Under the pieces are notes generated by a model. That model ran no database searches. It worked only from the letters and a program-made list of their open reading frames with translations, and was not told the DNA's origin. Of a DNA stretch of 36,164 nt, positions 33,343 through 36,164 are shown piece after piece. The stretch's first letter is position 1. Each line of letters begins with the position of its first letter. Made by a program: the position numbers and the translations under genes. This stretch comes from JBMTVT01 sp049451635 (GTDB taxonomy: Bacteria; Bacteroidota; Bacteroidia; Flavobacteriales; Flavobacteriaceae), in the NCBI GenBank assembly GCA_049451635.1, contig JBMTVT010000015.1:1-36164 (forward strand), given 5' to 3'.

Positions 33343-34410
33343 ATGGCAAAAAAAAGAACACAACATTCCAAGAAAAAACTAGGTCAAATACCCGGAAGCG
33401 TAATCTATACTGGCAATAAGTTAAAAGAAAAGCTATTTATTGAGGTTTTTGATTACAATGAGGATGAGTATCTAGAAAAAGAGTTGCTCTCAGTTGAAGA
33501 AAGTTTACAATACGAAAACGAAAATTCCATTACTTGGATTAATTTAAATGGGCTAAACCATGTTACCGAAATTGAAAAATTAGGCAAGTCGTTCGATATA
33601 CACCCCTTGGTTTTAGAAGATATTGTAAACATTTCCCAGCGCCCAAAAATTGATGAACACGAAGATTATCTGTTTTTGGTGTTAAAAATGTTGTACTATG
33701 ATGAAAATGAAACTGTCATTTCTGAGCAAGTAAGCTTTATACTTGGTAAAGATTACCTGTTGTCGTTTCAAGAGTCTGAAGGCGATGTTTTTGATGGGGT
33801 ACGAGACCGTATAAGGCATGCCAAAGGACGTGTTCGCAACATGCAAAGCGACTATTTGCTGTATATTTTAATTGATGCTATTGTGGACCATTATTTTAGT
33901 GTCATTGAAATTTTGGGCAATAAGATTGAAGATTTTGAAGCCGAAATATTTTCTGGTGATCTTCAAGATGATGCCAGTAAAAAAATACAGAATTTAAAAC
34001 GTGAAATTTTAAGGTTGCGTCGCGCTATTTTTCCACTTCGGGAAGTTATTAGCAGAATTGAAAAAAACAACAACAAACTCATACACGATAAAACCATCAC
34101 CTATTACCACGACCTTTATGACCATTTGATACAAGTCTCAGAAAACATAGATATTTACCGCGAAATGATTTGGAGTTTAATGGATATGTACATGACCACC
34201 ATAAGCAACAAAATGAACGAGGTGATGAAAGTGCTTACCATTATGGCATCTATTTTTATACCCTTAACCTTTATAGCAGGTATATATGGCATGAATTTCG
34301 AATACATCCCTGAACTAAAATACAAGTATGGTTATTTTACGGTTTGGGGTGTTATGATTGCTTTATTTTTAGGCATGCTGTATTATTTTAGAAAGAAGAA
34401 GTGGTTATAA
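33343..34410 (+). CDS. corA: CorA family magnesium transporter
   Basis: A 355-residue transporter of the CorA family. A long cytoplasmic domain (about 1-290), with the conserved NLNGLNHVTEIEKLG and HPLVLEDIVN, leads into two C-terminal helices. The first carries the selectivity signature YGMNFE (315-320), and the second is followed by the basic end YYFRKKKWL. CorA forms pentamers that let Mg2+ (or Co2+, Ni2+) enter down the gradient and are gated by cytoplasmic Mg2+. All key residues are present. It shares a transcript with the MscS-type gene. Confidence 0.95.
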   Translation: MAKKRTQHSKKKLGQIPGSVIYTGNKLKEKLFIEVFDYNEDEYLEKELLSVEESLQYENENSITWINLNGLNHVTEIEKLGKSFDIHPLVLEDIVNISQRPKIDEHEDYLFLVLKMLYYDENETVISEQVSFILGKDYLLSFQESEGDVFDGVRDRIRHAKGRVRNMQSDYLLYILIDAIVDHYFSVIEILGNKIEDFEAEIFSGDLQDDASKKIQNLKREILRLRRAIFPLREVISRIEKNNNKLIHDKTITYYHDLYDHLIQVSENIDIYREMIWSLMDMYMTTISNKMNEVMKVLTIMASIFIPLTFIAGIYGMNFEYIPELKYKYGYFTVWGVMIALFLGMLYYFRKKKWL

Positions 34411-34670
34411 TTTATACAACTTATATAAATTTAAAAATATATGTTTGTAAGAAAACATAAATTCTCTGTAAGATTTTTCATATATTTAAATTTTTTAACA
34501 ATAAAAATATGCTGAACAAAATAATGCTAAACTTAGGCATAGCCATCCAAATAGGTTGTTTATATAGTTGAAAGTTCAGGATATAAACAAGTTATCTCTT
34601 ATTTGAACAAAAAAAATAGTCAATACAAAAAACACATTTTCTTAATCAAAATTATAAATATTGATTAAAA

Positions 34671-35996
34671 TTATTGTGGTCTAAAAAACAGCGTATAGAG
34701 TGTTCCCGTTCCACCTGCTCCTCCTCCAATATTTATAGCAATTGAGCCATCTCCTTTTAAATCTCCAACAAAAGAGATTGAACGTGAAAATCGCTCCTCT
34801 GAATCTAAAGTTAAATTAAAACCTCCATCAGTATTATTTATTCTTGTGAATGATTTAACGGTCTTATCTGAATTCAAATACAAAACATAAGCCCAACCTT
34901 CATTTTGTTGATTAGCTCCAGTAATTAGCTCGGTAATTCCATCTCCATCTATATCTCCAGAAGCGCACATTGCATGTCCGAAATTTGCGCCATAAGTACC
35001 GTTCGGATTTATATCGGCAACTAATTTATCAGTAAACCCATTTATTCCTTCGGCAATTTTAATTTTAGATTCAACAGTAAATGTTGTGGCGTTCAATGAA
35101 AGTATCCAAATTGCCCCTTTTCCACCATCAGACATAAAAGCACCTACGGCTAATTCTTTAGTTCCATCATTATCGATATCTCCAAGCATCGCCACTTCTC
35201 GACCTCCAAACTGGTCACCATCTTCTATACCTACTCCGAAACCTCCTTGCGTAGAGCTTATTGTAACCGTTTTTGCATGCATTATTTGAGATGCCTCATT
35301 CAAAAATAAAATATCAATAGCACCACGATCTGTTCCACCATCATCAGAACCGGGATTACAAGCTACTAAATCTATGCGATTATCTCCATTAATATCTCCA
35401 ATGGCTGTTAAGCCTTGTGCAATAATATTCTTATTTTTGATATAATCTTTAACAGTACCATCAGCATTAAGATGAATAATGTATAATGAATTATTTGGAG
35501 GTACTGGAGAAGACACTGCTATATCAGGAATTCCATCTGAATCATAATCTCCTATACCTGCAACGCCATACCCAAAAAAATTTCCAGCGTTTAAAGTTTC
35601 TGTAAAACCACCTTCAAGCATCGATATTTTTTGATTGCTTTGAACAGTTCCATCCCTATTCATAAATAAAATATAAACAGCTCCTGCATCAACGCCTCCA
35701 TCATCATCTGAACGTGCTCCAACGACAATATCAATAATACTATCACCATTAACATCTCCTATTTTATCGTGGTCTCGGCTAAACCTATCCCCATTTTCTA
35801 AATTGGCGAAAAAACCACCTGAACTGTTTTCTATTTTTACAAAGCCTTCGGCTTGATAAGGTAATGCTGGTGTAGTTATAATTTCTTGGTCTATACCCTC
35901 ACCAAAATTATTATTGCAACTATAAAGTACAGATAATACTAACAGAATTCCATAAAAAAGTTTAACGTTTTGAATTTGATTTTTTTGATTTTTCAT
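34671..35996 (-). CDS. FG-GAP repeat lipoprotein with calcium loops
   Basis: A 441-residue exported protein. The signal peptide ends in a lipobox (LYSC, Cys27). Six calcium-binding DxDxDG-type loops follow at about residues 81, 150, 201, 273, 348 and 412 (for example DVNGDSIID, DYDSDGIPD, DIDGDGITE), each preceded by an FG-GAP-like blade start. Blades are spaced about 50-75 residues apart, so a six- or seven-bladed beta propeller of the integrin alpha type is likely. Such domains bind ligands, polysaccharide or partner proteins at the cell surface. There is no T9SS C-terminal signal. It stands alone with no recognisable operon partner; its role is unknown. Confidence 0.9.
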   Translation of the reverse strand: MKNQKNQIQNVKLFYGILLVLSVLYSCNNNFGEGIDQEIITTPALPYQAEGFVKIENSSGGFFANLENGDRFSRDHDKIGDVNGDSIIDIVVGARSDDDGGVDAGAVYILFMNRDGTVQSNQKISMLEGGFTETLNAGNFFGYGVAGIGDYDSDGIPDIAVSSPVPPNNSLYIIHLNADGTVKDYIKNKNIIAQGLTAIGDINGDNRIDLVACNPGSDDGGTDRGAIDILFLNEASQIMHAKTVTISSTQGGFGVGIEDGDQFGGREVAMLGDIDNDGTKELAVGAFMSDGGKGAIWILSLNATTFTVESKIKIAEGINGFTDKLVADINPNGTYGANFGHAMCASGDIDGDGITELITGANQQNEGWAYVLYLNSDKTVKSFTRINNTDGGFNLTLDSEERFSRSISFVGDLKGDGSIAINIGGGAGGTGTLYTLFFRPQ

Positions 35997-36083
35997 AATA
36001 TGTAGTAATTATTTTCATATAAGACTTTGATTAATATAGAAGGTTTAATTTCGTGTTTGCCTAACTAATAATTTATGAAATAC

Positions 36084-36164
36084 TGGACTTGCAATAAAAA
36101 GTCGGACATTTTTTTTAAGACCTATGCCACGTTTTTAATTTGATGAAATTCTTGTTCTACTTCA
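36084..36164 (-). mobile_element. Possible right edge of an IS3-type element, cut by the window end
   Basis: The plus strand has TGGACTTGCAATAAAA then GTCGGACA (36084-36108). This resembles the TGGACT...GACA end of IS2/IS3-type elements. On the minus strand, an open frame entering from the right border ends EVEQEFHQIKNVA with TAG at 36122-36124, as expected for the tail of a transposase next to its inverted repeat. Only 14 codons are inside the window, so the identification is tentative. Confidence 0.4.

Noticed and set aside
34509..34571. 20-codon frame MLNKIMLNLGIAIQIGCLYS
   Set aside because: It resembles the start of a lipoprotein signal, but it stops at once and no continuation is found in other frames; too short to call.

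Overview
The window looks like a chromosomal segment of a flavobacterium (family Flavobacteriaceae, Bacteroidota). The evidence is the low GC content, the gliding-motility ABC genes gldF and gldG, a bacillithiol deacetylase (BshB1), a fused ResB-CcsA cytochrome c maturation protein, frequent TTG starts, and several promoters of the Bacteroidota type (TTTG, about 19-20 nt, TAnnTTTG). Most of it is housekeeping sequence with small islands of decay and rearrangement between the conserved blocks. I see no CRISPR array, prophage or obvious multi-gene defence system.

Left part (1-3480): an IS982-type insertion sequence (104-1118) with matching terminal inverted repeats and a twice-frameshifted transposase; a DUF1624-like membrane acyltransferase; a frameshifted TfoX-N-type gene; and a secreted-protein gene interrupted by two in-frame TAA codons. 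Core block (3480-11020): purC and phoH on the minus strand; then, on the plus strand, a SAM hydrolase/adenosyltransferase-like gene, a small monooxygenase-like gene, gldF, an extra membrane gene overlapping both neighbours, gldG and dnaN, closed by a strong bidirectional terminator. Middle (11038-17960): DUF4870, a tandem-domain universal stress protein, DUF3108, a three-helix membrane protein, two tandem paralogous M28 peptidases, a badly decayed DUF481 gene, tRNA-His and bshB1.

Metabolic block (18130-21810): an SLC13 transporter with RCK-C domains followed closely by pckA. This reads as uptake of C4-dicarboxylate feeding PEP synthesis. A palindrome upstream (TGACAATAGTCA) is almost identical to one upstream of the universal stress protein (TGACAATTGTCA), which suggests a shared regulator. 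Next come a DUF2490 outer-membrane protein and an unusual chimeric reading frame joining the start of a MATE exporter to most of a TMEM175/DUF1211 channel, then a HAD phosphatase and a C-terminal DUF2167 remnant.

Right part (24640-36164): three 28-bp direct repeats sit directly against a consensus promoter in front of a SatD-like HTH protein translationally coupled to a DUF3307 membrane protein. This is the best candidate here for a little-described regulated module. It is followed by ccsBA (minus), then a conserved run of DUF2520, kdsC-like, a small membrane protein, a frameshifted ubiA-family gene and maf; then a small MscS-type channel, a CorA-type Mg2+ transporter, an FG-GAP calcium-loop lipoprotein on the minus strand, and what may be the edge of an IS3-type element.

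Two kinds of gene damage occur. Single-base changes in short homopolymer runs (transposase, tfoX-like, ubiA, DUF2167) could be either real or sequencing errors. In-frame stop substitutions (2723-3433 and 16218-16975) are hard to explain as homopolymer errors and look like true pseudogenes.
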